Assembly (NCBI RefSeq): GCF_009363055.1
Contig: NZ_CP045292.1
Coordinates: forward strand, 2,232,001 to 2,296,000
Source: Flavobacterium haoranii
GTDB taxonomy: Bacteria > Bacteroidota > Bacteroidia > Flavobacteriales > Flavobacteriaceae
Direction of reading: 5' to 3'
Length of the DNA: 64,000 bases
The notes under the pieces are model-generated. The model made no database searches. It saw only the letters and a list, made by a program, of their open reading frames with translations, and had not been told where the DNA came from. Both the position numbers and the translations under genes were made by a program. Of the stretch, positions 53,869-62,564 are shown in pieces; within the stretch, counting starts at the first letter, position 1, and each line of letters opens with the position of its first letter.

Positions 53869-55422
53869 ATGAAAACCAAATTTTTAGTTTATTTTTTTTC
53901 TTTATTATACATTGGCGTTGTTTTTTCTCAAGCGCCTCAAATCACTTACAATACCCCAAATACATTTTCAATAAACGAATCAATAACTCCATTAGTTCCT
54001 ATTAATACTGGAGGAAATGTGCCAAATGAGCCCATTGTTTCAACTTATGCAGGTACAGGTTCTATAGGTTCAGTAGATGGGTCGCTTTTAACAAGTAGTT
54101 TTAATTTACCTACGATTTCAATATTTGATAATAATCAAGATTTAATTGTAGTCGATAGAAGTAATAATAAAATAAGAAAAATTGCAAACGGACAAGTTAC
54201 TACAATTGCTGGTACTGGTGCTTTGGGTTCAGTTAATGGCGTAGCAACATCTTCTACATTTCGTTATCCTGATGGTGCCGTTGTAGCATCGGATGGTACA
54301 ATCTATATTTCAGATCAAAGTAATCATAAGATTAGAAAGTTTACAACTGATGGAATGGTTTCAAATTTTGTTGGAACAAATACAGCAGGTTATGTAGATG
54401 GAAATGGTACTAATGCTAGGTTTAATTATCCTGCCGCAATGGCGATTGATACTCAAGATAATTTATATGTAGCCGACTGGGGAAATCATTGTATTAGAAA
54501 AATAACTCCAACAGGAGATGTTACCACTTATGCTGGAATTGGTGGTGTTTCTGGAGATTTAGATGGAAATACGACAATTGCTAAATTTAACGGACCTACA
54601 GGTTTATGTTTAGATAATTTTGGAAATGTTTATGTGGCAGATTATAGTAATCATAAAATTAGAAAGATTGATGTACTTGGTAATGTAATCACATTTGTTG
54701 GAACTGGAATAGCAGGAAATGTTGATGGAAATGCTTCGAATGCAACACTTAATTTACCTGCTGTTGTAGCATTTGATGGAATTGAGAATTTTTATGTTAC
54801 CGATAGTGGTAATAGAAAAGTAAGAAAAATTGATGCTCAAGGAAATGTAACCACATTTGCAGGAACTGGTGAAGGTGGTGCAGTAGACGGTGTTGCTTCA
54901 GTTGCTTCTTTCAGAGCTTTAACAGGTATTATAGCTAAAAACGAAACGGAATTTTATGTTACAGATTATAATAATCATAAAATACGGAAAATAAAAATTT
55001 ACCGATATACGATTGCTCCACAATTACCTGCAGGATTAGTTTTTAACGAACAAACTGGTGAAATTTCAGGAACACCAACAGAAGTTTCACCATTAACAGA
55101 TTATACTGTTACAGCTGAAAACGAGAATGGAACAAGTTCTTTTGTATTAAGTATTGAAGTAAACACACTTTCAACAGATTCATTTAATAATTCTATTACT
55201 AAAGTATATCCCAATCCTTTTGAATCAGAATTACTTTTCGAATTTAAAAATGAATTACCAACGGAAGTTTTAATTTTTAATGTTTTAGGACAAGAAGTTT
55301 TACATTTTAAGCCTCAAGAATTGTTACAAAAGATAGATTTCAAAAATAAATTGAATGGCATTTATTTTGCAAAAATAGTTTTTGAATCTAAAACCGAAAT
55401 TTTACAAATTATTAAAAAGTAA
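53869..55422 (+). CDS. NHL-repeat protein with T9SS type A sorting domain
   Basis: A 517-residue secreted protein. Signal peptide: residues 1-20 (ending GVVFSQ). NHL-type beta-propeller repeats fill about 55-385, with the words NLYVADWGNHCIRKI, VYVADYSNHKIRKI and GTGxxGxVDG recurring about six times. A short putative Ig (He_PIG-type) domain lies near 388-440 (LPAGLVFNEQTGEISGTPT). The C-terminal 75 or so residues are a T9SS type A domain (VYPNPFESELL). It probably sits on the cell surface; ligand unknown. I use ATG 53869; the longer open frame from 53746 crosses the hairpin and lacks a signal peptide at its start. Confidence 0.9.
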   Translation: MKTKFLVYFFSLLYIGVVFSQAPQITYNTPNTFSINESITPLVPINTGGNVPNEPIVSTYAGTGSIGSVDGSLLTSSFNLPTISIFDNNQDLIVVDRSNNKIRKIANGQVTTIAGTGALGSVNGVATSSTFRYPDGAVVASDGTIYISDQSNHKIRKFTTDGMVSNFVGTNTAGYVDGNGTNARFNYPAAMAIDTQDNLYVADWGNHCIRKITPTGDVTTYAGIGGVSGDLDGNTTIAKFNGPTGLCLDNFGNVYVADYSNHKIRKIDVLGNVITFVGTGIAGNVDGNASNATLNLPAVVAFDGIENFYVTDSGNRKVRKIDAQGNVTTFAGTGEGGAVDGVASVASFRALTGIIAKNETEFYVTDYNNHKIRKIKIYRYTIAPQLPAGLVFNEQTGEISGTPTEVSPLTDYTVTAENENGTSSFVLSIEVNTLSTDSFNNSITKVYPNPFESELLFEFKNELPTEVLIFNVLGQEVLHFKPQELLQKIDFKNKLNGIYFAKIVFESKTEILQIIKK

Positions 55423-55426
55423 AACT

Positions 55427-55513
55427 CGTCAGTTCGAGTGAAGTCGAGAACACGAGAAAAATTATTCTCGATATAAATTATTCTTCTAGAATTCACTCGA
55501 ATTGACGTTTTTT
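55427..55513. repeat. Dispersed palindromic element, copy 6 (inverted pair)
   Basis: CGTCAGTTCGAGTGAA (55427-55442) and TTCACTCGAATTGACG (55492-55507) pair with one mismatch. Inside is a hairpin CGAGAA/TTCTCG, and a T run follows. It may also serve as the terminator between the two convergent genes. Confidence 0.75.
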
Positions 55514-55524
55514 GATAAAAGAAA

Positions 55525-56685
55525 TTAATAGCTCATTTCTACAATTTCTTTTACTTTATCTAAAGTTACCAATTGCTTTTCGCCCAAACCTTTCCAACCT
55601 CTTTCTTCAAATCGATTAACAATAAAAGAAGCTGTTTCTTGATAGTTTTCTGTGTTTTCTGATAACTTGGTTTTCATACCAACGCTTTGAAAAAATTCAG
55701 TGGTTTTTTCAATTGCTTTTTGTGCAATTTTTTCATCAGTTCCAGTTAAATTCCAAACGCGTTTTCCGTATTGTACTAATTTTTCCTTTTTAGAATCAAA
55801 CATTACTTTGTATAAATTCGGACCAATAATTGCCAATGTTCGCGCATGATCGATTTCATATAAAGCGGTTAGTTCGTGACCAATCATATGCGTTGCCCAA
55901 TCGGTTGGAACACCTTTATTAAGTAAGCCATTTAACGCCATAGTTGCACACCAAACAAAGTTGGAGGCCAATCTATAATCGGTTGGATTTTCAATTACTT
56001 TCGGACCAATTTCTACCAAAGTTTGTAAAATGCCTTCTGCAATTCTGTCTTGAAGTAAAGCATCATGATTATAGGTTAAATATTGCTCCATTACATGTGT
56101 AAAAGCATCTACTACGCCATTTTGCAATTGTCTTTTCGGTAATGATTCAATTACTGTTGGATCTACAATAGAGAAAACAGGAAATAAAGCACTTCCGCCT
56201 AAAGTCAATTTTTCTTGTGTTGCTTCAATAGTCACAACAGCACCTGAATTCATTTCAGAACCTGTAGCGGGTAATGTTAAAACCGTTCCAAAAGGCACCA
56301 CTTTTGAAGTGTCTTTAAATAAAATGCGTTTGTGTAAAATATCGGCTTCGTTGCCTTCAAAATGAACCGTTGCCGAAATAAATTTGGTTCCATCAATAAC
56401 ACTTCCACCGCCAACAGCTAAAATGAAATCAATTTTTTCTTTGCGAATGATTTCAATCGCTTTCATTAGCGTTTCAAAACGCGGATTCGGTTCAATTCCA
56501 CCAAATTCAATAATTTCAACACCAGAAAGTGCAGCTTTAACTTGCTCGTAAACACCATTTTTAAAAATACTTCCACCACCATAGGTTAAAAGTATTTTTT
56601 TAGACGTTACTAAATCAGAAAGTTTTGCGATTTGTCCTTTTCCAAAGACATAGTTTACAGGATTGTATAATTCAAAATTGTTCAT
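55525..56685 (-). CDS. Iron-containing alcohol dehydrogenase (YqhD-like)
   Basis: A 386-residue NADPH-type oxidoreductase of the group III alcohol dehydrogenase family. Cofactor motif GGGSVIDGTKFIS near residue 94; metal region includes VDAFTHVMEQYLT near 194 and THMIGHELTALYEIDHA near 264-280. The start LYNPVNYVFGKGQI is typical of YqhD/butanol dehydrogenase-like enzymes, which reduce reactive aldehydes. The exact substrate is not set by the sequence. It is followed by a repeat copy upstream (56690-56723) that overlaps its promoter region. Confidence 0.92.
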   Translation of the reverse strand: MNNFELYNPVNYVFGKGQIAKLSDLVTSKKILLTYGGGSIFKNGVYEQVKAALSGVEIIEFGGIEPNPRFETLMKAIEIIRKEKIDFILAVGGGSVIDGTKFISATVHFEGNEADILHKRILFKDTSKVVPFGTVLTLPATGSEMNSGAVVTIEATQEKLTLGGSALFPVFSIVDPTVIESLPKRQLQNGVVDAFTHVMEQYLTYNHDALLQDRIAEGILQTLVEIGPKVIENPTDYRLASNFVWCATMALNGLLNKGVPTDWATHMIGHELTALYEIDHARTLAIIGPNLYKVMFDSKKEKLVQYGKRVWNLTGTDEKIAQKAIEKTTEFFQSVGMKTKLSENTENYQETASFIVNRFEERGWKGLGEKQLVTLDKVKEIVEMSY

Positions 56686-56689
56686 AACA

Positions 56690-56723
56690 TTGTCATGCTG
56701 AATTTAGTTCAGCATCTTGTCAA
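56690..56723. repeat. Dispersed palindromic element, copy 7
   Basis: TTGTC, then ATGCTGAA-TTTAG-TTCAGCAT, then CTTGTCAA. It sits directly before the yqhD-like start on the minus strand and overlaps a -7 box candidate TAACTTTG (56728-56721). Confidence 0.65.
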
Positions 56724-56762
56724 AGTTACAAAAAGCGATTGGGAACAGATTGTAAAGGAATG

Positions 56763-57242
56763 TTAATAGATAAGATTTCTTTTAGTTAATTCTTCTTTCC
56801 AGAAAGAAACAATTTTGTCAGCCAAGTTTATTATTTCAATTGAATTTCCAAACTCAGATACAAACTCTTCTTCTAGATAAATAAGTATGTCATTTTCAAA
56901 ATATTCTTCAGAACAATAATCGTTATCTGCATATCCGGTATCTTCAATTTCTTTTACAGAATTATTTTTATTATTCTTCTTTGGTTCGAAATGTTTTGCT
57001 CCATTGCAAATATGATAATTTATTCTAACCAAAGAACTTTCTTCAAATAATTTTCTTTCTGAACATCCTTTGGAAGTTTTACCTTCAAAAACCCAATCAA
57101 CTAAATGGTATGATGTTACAAAAAAATTAAAAGCTAAGTATACATTTAGTGGGTTTTGTTTCAAAAGATTATAATCAAATAAAACTTTGTTCCAATAATC
57201 AGAAACTGTTTTTAATGATATAAAGCCTTTTCCGTTTTCCAT
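56763..57242 (-). CDS. Hypothetical protein (159 aa)
   Basis: No family recognised. Residues 1-60 are mixed aromatic/hydrophobic (SDYWNKVLFDYNLLKQNP, FVTSYHLVDWVFEG). The middle is basic and Asn-rich (PKKNNKNN), followed by an acidic stretch (DNDYCSEEYFENDILIYLEEEF). No signal peptide. It lies three bases after nadD on the same strand, so it may be read with it, but its composition suggests a laterally acquired or poorly conserved gene. Confidence 0.6.
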   Translation of the reverse strand: MENGKGFISLKTVSDYWNKVLFDYNLLKQNPLNVYLAFNFFVTSYHLVDWVFEGKTSKGCSERKLFEESSLVRINYHICNGAKHFEPKKNNKNNSVKEIEDTGYADNDYCSEEYFENDILIYLEEEFVSEFGNSIEIINLADKIVSFWKEELTKRNLIY

Positions 57243-57245
57243 TAA

Positions 57246-57827
57246 TTACTTTTTATAAAACAAATTATGTTCTACATATTCCCAAACTTTTGAAGACAGC
57301 ATAGGTGTAATATTTTTTCCTTCTTTAATACTGTTTCGAATAAAGGTTGATGATAATTCAACCACAGGTGCACCAATACGATGTATTTTAGGATGATTTA
57401 CAAATTGTTCGTCCATTTCTCCAGAGTTTAATCTTGGATACACATAAATATGATGATTTTGAAGAATAACTTCATAGTTTTTCCATTTATGAAGCGAATT
57501 CAAATTGTCTTCACCCATAATTAATGAAAATTCATGAGTTGGAAATTTTTCTTGTAAATGCGCTAATGTATTTACCGTATAATTGGGTTGCGGTAACTTA
57601 AATTCAATATCGGAAGGTTGAATTTTAGGATAATCTTCCGTCGCCAAATGTACCATGTGTAAACGATGGTAATCATCAAGCAACGTATTTTTCTTTTTAT
57701 GTGGATTATGCGGCGTAACGACCATCCAAATTTGGTCTAAATCAGAATGCTCTGCCATATGATTGGCAATAATTAAATGACCAATGTGAATAGGGTTAAA
57801 TGTTCCGAAGTATAAACCAACCTTCAT
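57246..57827 (-). CDS. nadD: Nicotinate-nucleotide adenylyltransferase
   Basis: A 193-residue enzyme that makes deamido-NAD from nicotinate mononucleotide and ATP, late in NAD synthesis. The nucleotidyltransferase motif is GTFNPIHIGHL (residues 8-18, with HIGH) and the ATP motif is SSTFIRNSI near 164. Length is normal. It lies nine bases after gmk, so gmk-nadD are co-transcribed. Confidence 0.95.
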   Translation of the reverse strand: MKVGLYFGTFNPIHIGHLIIANHMAEHSDLDQIWMVVTPHNPHKKKNTLLDDYHRLHMVHLATEDYPKIQPSDIEFKLPQPNYTVNTLAHLQEKFPTHEFSLIMGEDNLNSLHKWKNYEVILQNHHIYVYPRLNSGEMDEQFVNHPKIHRIGAPVVELSSTFIRNSIKEGKNITPMLSSKVWEYVEHNLFYKK

Positions 57828-57836
57828 TTTATAAAA

Positions 57837-58409
57837 CTATTTCGAAATAAAGTCTTTAACTAATTGATAAGCCTCTTCTTTAGCTGTATCTAAATCATAA
57901 TTTTTTATGATAGTATCAAATTGCGGTGCAGTTGCTAATTCTACGTGAGCTTTTGCAATGCGCATATTAATTTTATCATCACTTTCTGTTGAACGTTCTT
58001 TTAAACGACGTTTTAACTCGTCTACACTAGGTGGTTTTACAAAAACAGCTAAAGTTTCTTCTGGAAATTTATGTTTGATTCGCAATCCTCCTGCTACATC
58101 AATATCAAAAATAACATGTTTTCCTAAAGCCCAAATTCTTTCCACTTCTACTTTTAACGTGCCGTAGAAATTATCAGTATACACTTCTTCCCATTCTACA
58201 AAATCTTCAGCTTTTATGTGATTTTTAAATTCTTGCCAAGAAATAAAATAATAATCTTTACCATTAATTTCTTCACCTCTTGGTTGGCGAGTAGTACAAG
58301 AAATTGAAAACTCTAAGTTTAAATCTTCTTTTCCTAATAAATGTCGAACTATAGTTGTTTTTCCTGAACCAGAAGGTGCTGAAAATACTATTAACTTTCC
58401 TTTAGTCAT
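57837..58409 (-). CDS. gmk: Guanylate kinase
   Basis: A 190-residue enzyme that phosphorylates GMP to GDP. P-loop APSGSGKTT (11-19), the GMP-binding SCTTRQPRGEE near 38-48 and the RLKERSTES lid region are clear. It is downstream of yicC with a repeat-rich 92-base gap, and nadD follows after nine bases. The yicC-gmk-nadD order is common in Bacteroidota. Confidence 0.96.
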   Translation of the reverse strand: MTKGKLIVFSAPSGSGKTTIVRHLLGKEDLNLEFSISCTTRQPRGEEINGKDYYFISWQEFKNHIKAEDFVEWEEVYTDNFYGTLKVEVERIWALGKHVIFDIDVAGGLRIKHKFPEETLAVFVKPPSVDELKRRLKERSTESDDKINMRIAKAHVELATAPQFDTIIKNYDLDTAKEEAYQLVKDFISK

Positions 58410-58415
58410 TTTTAT

Positions 58416-58500
58416 AAGCTTTAAGCTTTAAGCAATTTGCTCTAAGCTTTTGTTTTTAGTTGTGTCTTTTGCCTAAAGCCTATTGCTTATGGCGTATTGC
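58416..58500. repeat. Low-complexity repeat between gmk and yicC
   Basis: It has three near copies of AAGCTTT (TAAGCTTTAAGCTTTAAGC) and then GCTCTAAGC and CCTAAAGCCTATTGC. No gene is seen. A less clear relative (TTATGAGTTTTAAGTTATGAG) lies upstream of yicC near 59400. Confidence 0.5.
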
Positions 58501-58501
58501 A

Positions 58502-59361
58502 TTATAGAACATTCAAAACCTGTTCTTTAATTTTTTCTAATTCGTCTTTCATCATTACCACTAATTTTTGCATTTCGGCATGGTTCGATTTAGAACCCAT
58601 AGTGTTAATTTCGCGACCAATTTCTTGCGTGATAAAACCTAATTTTCGACCATTTGCTTCTTTTCCATCCATAGTCTGCAAAAAGTAGTCCAAATGGTTT
58701 CCTAAACGAACTTTTTCTTCTGTAATATCTAATTTTTCAAGATAATAAATCAATTCTTGTTCAAAACGGTTTTCATCAACATTTACTTTTAGCTCGTCAA
58801 TTGTATTCTGTAAGCGTTCTTTAATAGCGTTTATTCTTTCAGGAGCCAAAGCAACTGCTTCATTCATATACTTACGAATGATTTCAATGCGAAAACGGAA
58901 TTCTTTATCTAAAGATAAACCTTCGTCTTTTCTAAAAGTTGAAATGTTAGTCAAAGCTTCTTGAACTAAACTTTTAATTTCTTTAAGTTCATCCTCATTA
59001 ATTTCTTCACGTTCAGTTTTTAATGCATCGGGCATGCGAACCGCCATTTTCATTAATTCCGTTTCGTCTGCATTAGGAAGAATATCTCTCATTTGAGCTA
59101 TATAACCTTTTACAATAGGAGCATTTACTTTTGCCGTAGTTTCTTCACCTGTAATTTCAACAAACAAAGAAAAATCAACTTTTCCACGCTCTAATTCTTG
59201 CGAAATAGTATTACGTAAACTCAACTCCATTTCTCTAAATGCAGAAGGCATTCTTACATTTAAATCGAGTCCTTTACTATTTAAAGATTTTATTTCAACG
59301 GTAATTTTTTTGTTGGCAATTGCTTAGAAGCTTTACCAAAACCTGTCATCGATATAATCAT
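58502..59361 (-). pseudogene. yicC: YicC family endoribonuclease-like protein, N-terminal frameshift
   Basis: Uncorrected, only 249 residues from 59251 are open. Adding one base in the run 59305-59311 lets ATG 59361 read through: MIISMTGFGKA and ITVEIKSLNSKGLDL, exactly the family's N-terminus, for about 286 residues. The rest is intact (RGKVDFSLFVE, GSKSNHAEMQKLVVMMKDELEKIKEQ in two words, normal C-terminus). YicC proteins act on RNA in some bacteria. The restored start is supported by a -7 box TATCTTTG (59392-59385, minus strand). The single homopolymer change points to an assembly error. Confidence 0.85.
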
Positions 59362-59384
59362 ACAGTTGTATTAAAATAAGGTTT

Positions 59385-59392
59385 CAAAGATA
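59385..59392 (-). promoter_or_regulatory. -7 box for yicC
   Basis: TATCTTTG on the minus strand, 23 bases before the restored ATG at 59361. A -33 TTG is not seen. Confidence 0.45.
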
Positions 59393-59471
59393 GTTAAAAG
59401 TTATGAGTTTTAAGTTATGAGCAATAAGCGAATAGCAGTTTTGAAACTAATTGCTTTCTCCTAATTACGAA

Positions 59472-60350
59472 TTACTTTCTTTTGGTAACCAAATAAACTC
59501 CAATGAAGATTAAAAATGCTGAAATTATTTTTATTCCATTTAAACTATCTTTTCCAAGACTTATAGCAATTATACTTGCAAAAAATGGTTGCAGATAAAT
59601 AAACACAGAAAGTGTTGTAGGTTTTAAAATTCTTATTGCTGAAAGGTTAATCAAATATGCCAAAAATGTTGTAAAAACAACCAAATATCCCATTTCAAAA
59701 TAAATTATTGATGGAATTTGATGCCAGTTAATTGCAGAAAATTCATTGAAACCAAAAGGCAAAACATAAAGTAATCCGAAAGTGTAAATCCATTTAATAA
59801 AAGTAAGCGGACTGTACTTGGCAGCAATTGGTTTTACCAATATTAGATAAACCGCATACGAAGAAGCGTTTATAAAAACGAGAAAATTTCCCCAATTTGC
59901 ATTTGGTGCATTTTCTATAGATTTCCCATAAAGTATTAAAATGGATGTTCCAGTAAGACCGATTAGGATACCAAATATCTTTTTAATTTCTAATCTTTCT
60001 TTAAGTAGAATTGAAGATAAAATTAGAACTAATATGGGCGCAGTTACCATTAAAACAGCCCCACTAATTGGTGACGTATAACTTAACCCTTTAAAAAACG
60101 TCAACTGATTAAAAGCAACGCCAAAAAAAGCAGCTGCCATAATTCTTGGGAAGTCTTTTTTGTCAATTTTCTCTTTTGGTAAAAAAATGGAAACCAACCA
60201 GAATAATGTACAAGCCCCTAAAACACGAATTAAAATAAGTCCAAAAGGCTGAACATAAGTTGGCATTACATCTTTAGCTATGGTAAAAGTTGCACCATAA
60301 ATTAAAGCAACAAAAGTTGCGCCAAGCAATGCCCAATTTCTACTATTCAT
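59472..60350 (-). CDS. EamA-family (DMT) transporter
   Basis: A 292-residue inner-membrane protein with ten membrane segments in two EamA repeats. Repeat 1 begins LLGATFVALIYGATFTIAKD and repeat 2 near residue 152. Members move amino acids, nucleotide derivatives or other small molecules, mostly unknown. Its start overlaps the end of the ArsC-like gene by eight bases, so the two form an operon. Confidence 0.9.
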   Translation of the reverse strand: MNSRNWALLGATFVALIYGATFTIAKDVMPTYVQPFGLILIRVLGACTLFWLVSIFLPKEKIDKKDFPRIMAAAFFGVAFNQLTFFKGLSYTSPISGAVLMVTAPILVLILSSILLKERLEIKKIFGILIGLTGTSILILYGKSIENAPNANWGNFLVFINASSYAVYLILVKPIAAKYSPLTFIKWIYTFGLLYVLPFGFNEFSAINWHQIPSIIYFEMGYLVVFTTFLAYLINLSAIRILKPTTLSVFIYLQPFFASIIAISLGKDSLNGIKIISAFLIFIGVYLVTKRK

Positions 60351-60699
60351 TGTTTAACAAAGTAATTGCAGCTTCCACGTTTTTAGTACTATTACCAACA
60401 AATATTTTATCATTGATAATAATAACGGGACGATTTAAAAAGGTGTAATGTTCTAAAATATATCTTTTAAAATCTACTTCTTGTAAATTTTCATCTTTCA
60501 ACCCCATTTCTTTATACAATTTTGCACGTTTACTAAATAAAACTTCGTAGCTATTTGTTAGTGCATACATTTCCTCTAATTGTTTAACTGTAATAGACTC
60601 TTCTTTTATATCTTGAAGAGTAAATGAATCCAGTTTTGGTAATGATTTTAAAATACGTTTACAAGTGTCACAAGTCTTTAAGTAGTAAATTTTTCTCAT
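60343..60699 (-). CDS. ArsC/Spx-family thioredoxin-fold protein
   Basis: A 118-residue cytoplasmic protein with a CDTCK motif (Cys10 and Cys13), followed by the family's IKEE and a C-terminal NRPVIIINDKIFVG. It belongs to the ArsC/Spx superfamily. The CxxC pair is unlike the single Cys of typical arsenate reductases, so arsenate reduction should not be assumed; a redox role is possible. A -7 box lies upstream. Confidence 0.85.
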   Translation of the reverse strand: MRKIYYLKTCDTCKRILKSLPKLDSFTLQDIKEESITVKQLEEMYALTNSYEVLFSKRAKLYKEMGLKDENLQEVDFKRYILEHYTFLNRPVIIINDKIFVGNSTKNVEAAITLLNNE

Positions 60700-60712
60700 G
60701 GCTAATTTTTTA

Positions 60713-60720
60713 CAAAATTA
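60713..60720 (-). promoter_or_regulatory. -7 box for the ArsC-like gene
   Basis: TAATTTTG on the minus strand, 13 bases before the ATG at 60699. No -33 TTG. Confidence 0.4.
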
Positions 60721-60740
60721 TAAAATTTTAAAGCGAATCA

Positions 60741-60815
60741 TCTGGCTTTTTTGCAAACCATTTTCCCGCTGTTTGTGCTACTCGGTAGCTTACTTCCATC
60801 GGGGCTAGAAAGTTA
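60741..60815. repeat. Intergenic element with TAGCCCCGAT end (minus strand)
   Basis: A locally GC-richer stretch. On the minus strand it begins CTAGCCCCGATGGAAGTAAG and contains GAGTAGCACAAACAGCGGG. It resembles the TAGCCCCGAT-type elements that I recall as scattered between genes in flavobacteria. Only one copy is seen here, so the family link rests on memory. Confidence 0.4.
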
Positions 60816-60845
60816 ACTTTAGGAAAATCTTAATACTTCTTTTTG

Positions 60846-60853
60846 TACCTTCG
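60846..60853 (+). promoter_or_regulatory. -7-like box before the DinB-like gene
   Basis: TACCTTCG, 16 bases before the ATG, one base off TAnnTTTG. No clear -33 TTG. Confidence 0.35.
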
Positions 60854-60869
60854 TAAAAAACAATAACAA

Positions 60870-61328
60870 ATGCACACAAGTTTACAAGTTACCATAGCAA
60901 GTAGAGAATTACTTCAAAAATTTATCGAAAACCATACTTTAGAACAACTAAACACAATACCTGATGGTTTCAAAAATAACATTATTTGGAATATTGGTCA
61001 TGTTATAGTTACACAACAATTATTAGCTTATAAGTTGTCTGGTTTAGCTATGATGGTTACTGATGAAATGGTTGCAAAATACCAAAAAGGATCGGCGCCT
61101 CAAGGAAGCGTTTCTCAAGAAGAAGTTGAGGCTATCAAGAATTTATTATTTACTACAATTACAAAAGCGCAAGAAGATTTAGATAACGGATTATTTCAAA
61201 ATTATATGGAATATACCGTTTCAACTGCCAATTTCACTTTAAAAAATATCGAAGATGCCATGCAGTTTAATAATTTCCACGAAGGCATTCATATTGGAAT
61301 TATAATGCAGTTAAGAAAATTTGTTTAA
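60870..61328 (+). CDS. DinB superfamily protein
   Basis: A 152-residue four-helix protein of the DinB/YfiT-like metal-binding fold. Candidate metal His residues are in NIGHVIVTQQ near residue 48 and in NNFHEGIHIGIIMQ near 135-139, the positions expected for the His triad. Members include thiol transferases and hydrolases; the activity cannot be named here. A Bacteroidota-type box is just upstream, and the PLP gene follows after 29 bases. Confidence 0.88.
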   Translation: MHTSLQVTIASRELLQKFIENHTLEQLNTIPDGFKNNIIWNIGHVIVTQQLLAYKLSGLAMMVTDEMVAKYQKGSAPQGSVSQEEVEAIKNLLFTTITKAQEDLDNGLFQNYMEYTVSTANFTLKNIEDAMQFNNFHEGIHIGIIMQLRKFV

Positions 61329-61332
61329 TTAC

Positions 61333-61340
61333 TACCTTTG
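61333..61340 (+). promoter_or_regulatory. -7 box for the PLP gene
   Basis: TACCTTTG, 17 bases before the ATG at 61358. No well-spaced -33 TTG, so it may be weak. Confidence 0.4.
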
Positions 61341-61357
61341 CAAAAAAAAATAAACAC

Positions 61358-62500
61358 ATGAAATTTAATACAAAAGTAATACATGGTGGTCAACATCATG
61401 AAAAAGTAACAGGTTCTGTTATGCCACCTGTTTTTCAAACGTCAACCTTTGCACAAGTTTCTCCCGGAAAACCAGTTGGTGAATATGAATATAGTAGAGC
61501 TGCAAACCCAACACGTACTGCATTAGAAGACGCTTTAGCAAGTATCGAAAATGGAACACGAGGATTAGCTTTTTCATCTGGTTTAGCAGCAACTGATTCG
61601 GTAATGAAGTTATTAAAGCCTGGCGATGAAGTTATTGCTATGGATGATTTATATGGTGGTACATATAGAATGTTTGCCCGTATTTATCAAGATTTCGGTA
61701 TCAAATTCCATTTTGTAGATATGACCGATTTAGCAAAATTGGAATCTTTAATAAATGCAAATACAAAATTGGTTTGGGTAGAAACACCTACTAATCCATT
61801 AATGAAATTAGCCGATATTGCTGAAGTTGCAAAAATTACAAAGAAACACAATTTGTTATTTGCAGTTGACAATACATTTGCTACACCCTATTTACAAAAA
61901 CCATTAGATTTAGGAGCCGATATTGTAATGCATTCGGCAACAAAATATTTAGGTGGACATTCCGATGTTATTGCTGGAGCTTTAATTGTTAAGGATAAGG
62001 AATTAGGTGAAAAATTACATTTTGCTCAATTTGCTACTGGTGGAACCTTAGGGCCAATGGATTCTTATTTAGTTTTACGTGGAATTAAAACATTACATTT
62101 AAGAGTACAACGTCATTGTGAAAACGGACAAAAAGTTGCAGAATATTTAGCAGCTCATCCTGCTGTTGAACGTGTGTATTATCCTGGACTAGAATCTCAT
62201 CCTAATAATGATATTGCTAAAAAGCAAATGATTGGTGGTTTTGGAGGCATGGTGACTTTTACTTTCAAATCAGGAAAAATGGAAGATGCTGTTAAGTTTT
62301 TAGAAAAAGTAAAAGTTTTCACTCTAGCCGAATCTTTAGGAGGAGTTGAATCTCTAGCAAATCATCCAGCATTAATGACACATGCATCAGTTCCTGCTGA
62401 AAAAAGAGCTGAAATTGGCATTACAGACGATATGGTTCGATTAAGTGTTGGTGTTGAAGATATTCAAGATTTAATTCAAGATTTGGAACAAGCCTTATAA
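61358..62500 (+). CDS. Cystathionine gamma-synthase / gamma-lyase family PLP enzyme
   Basis: A 380-residue Cys/Met-metabolism PLP enzyme. Features: the start FNTKVIHGGQHH, YEYSRAANPTRTALEDALA, GDEVIAMDDLYGGTYR, and the PLP lysine in HSATKYLGGHSDVIAG near residue 198. It fits cystathionine gamma-synthase (MetB) or gamma-lyase; sequence alone does not separate the two. No other methionine or cysteine gene is adjacent. A perfect terminator follows. Confidence 0.9.
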   Translation: MKFNTKVIHGGQHHEKVTGSVMPPVFQTSTFAQVSPGKPVGEYEYSRAANPTRTALEDALASIENGTRGLAFSSGLAATDSVMKLLKPGDEVIAMDDLYGGTYRMFARIYQDFGIKFHFVDMTDLAKLESLINANTKLVWVETPTNPLMKLADIAEVAKITKKHNLLFAVDNTFATPYLQKPLDLGADIVMHSATKYLGGHSDVIAGALIVKDKELGEKLHFAQFATGGTLGPMDSYLVLRGIKTLHLRVQRHCENGQKVAEYLAAHPAVERVYYPGLESHPNNDIAKKQMIGGFGGMVTFTFKSGKMEDAVKFLEKVKVFTLAESLGGVESLANHPALMTHASVPAEKRAEIGITDDMVRLSVGVEDIQDLIQDLEQAL

Positions 62501-62509
62501 GTTATAAAT

Positions 62510-62541
62510 AAAAAAGTCCCGATAATTATCGGGACTTTTTT
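62510..62541. terminator. Bidirectional terminator
   Basis: A perfect palindrome: AAAAAGTCCCGATAA pairs with TTATCGGGACTTTTT. It separates the PLP gene from the convergent barrel protein. Confidence 0.92.
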
Positions 62542-62564
62542 ATTTTAATATATTTTTTGAAAAA

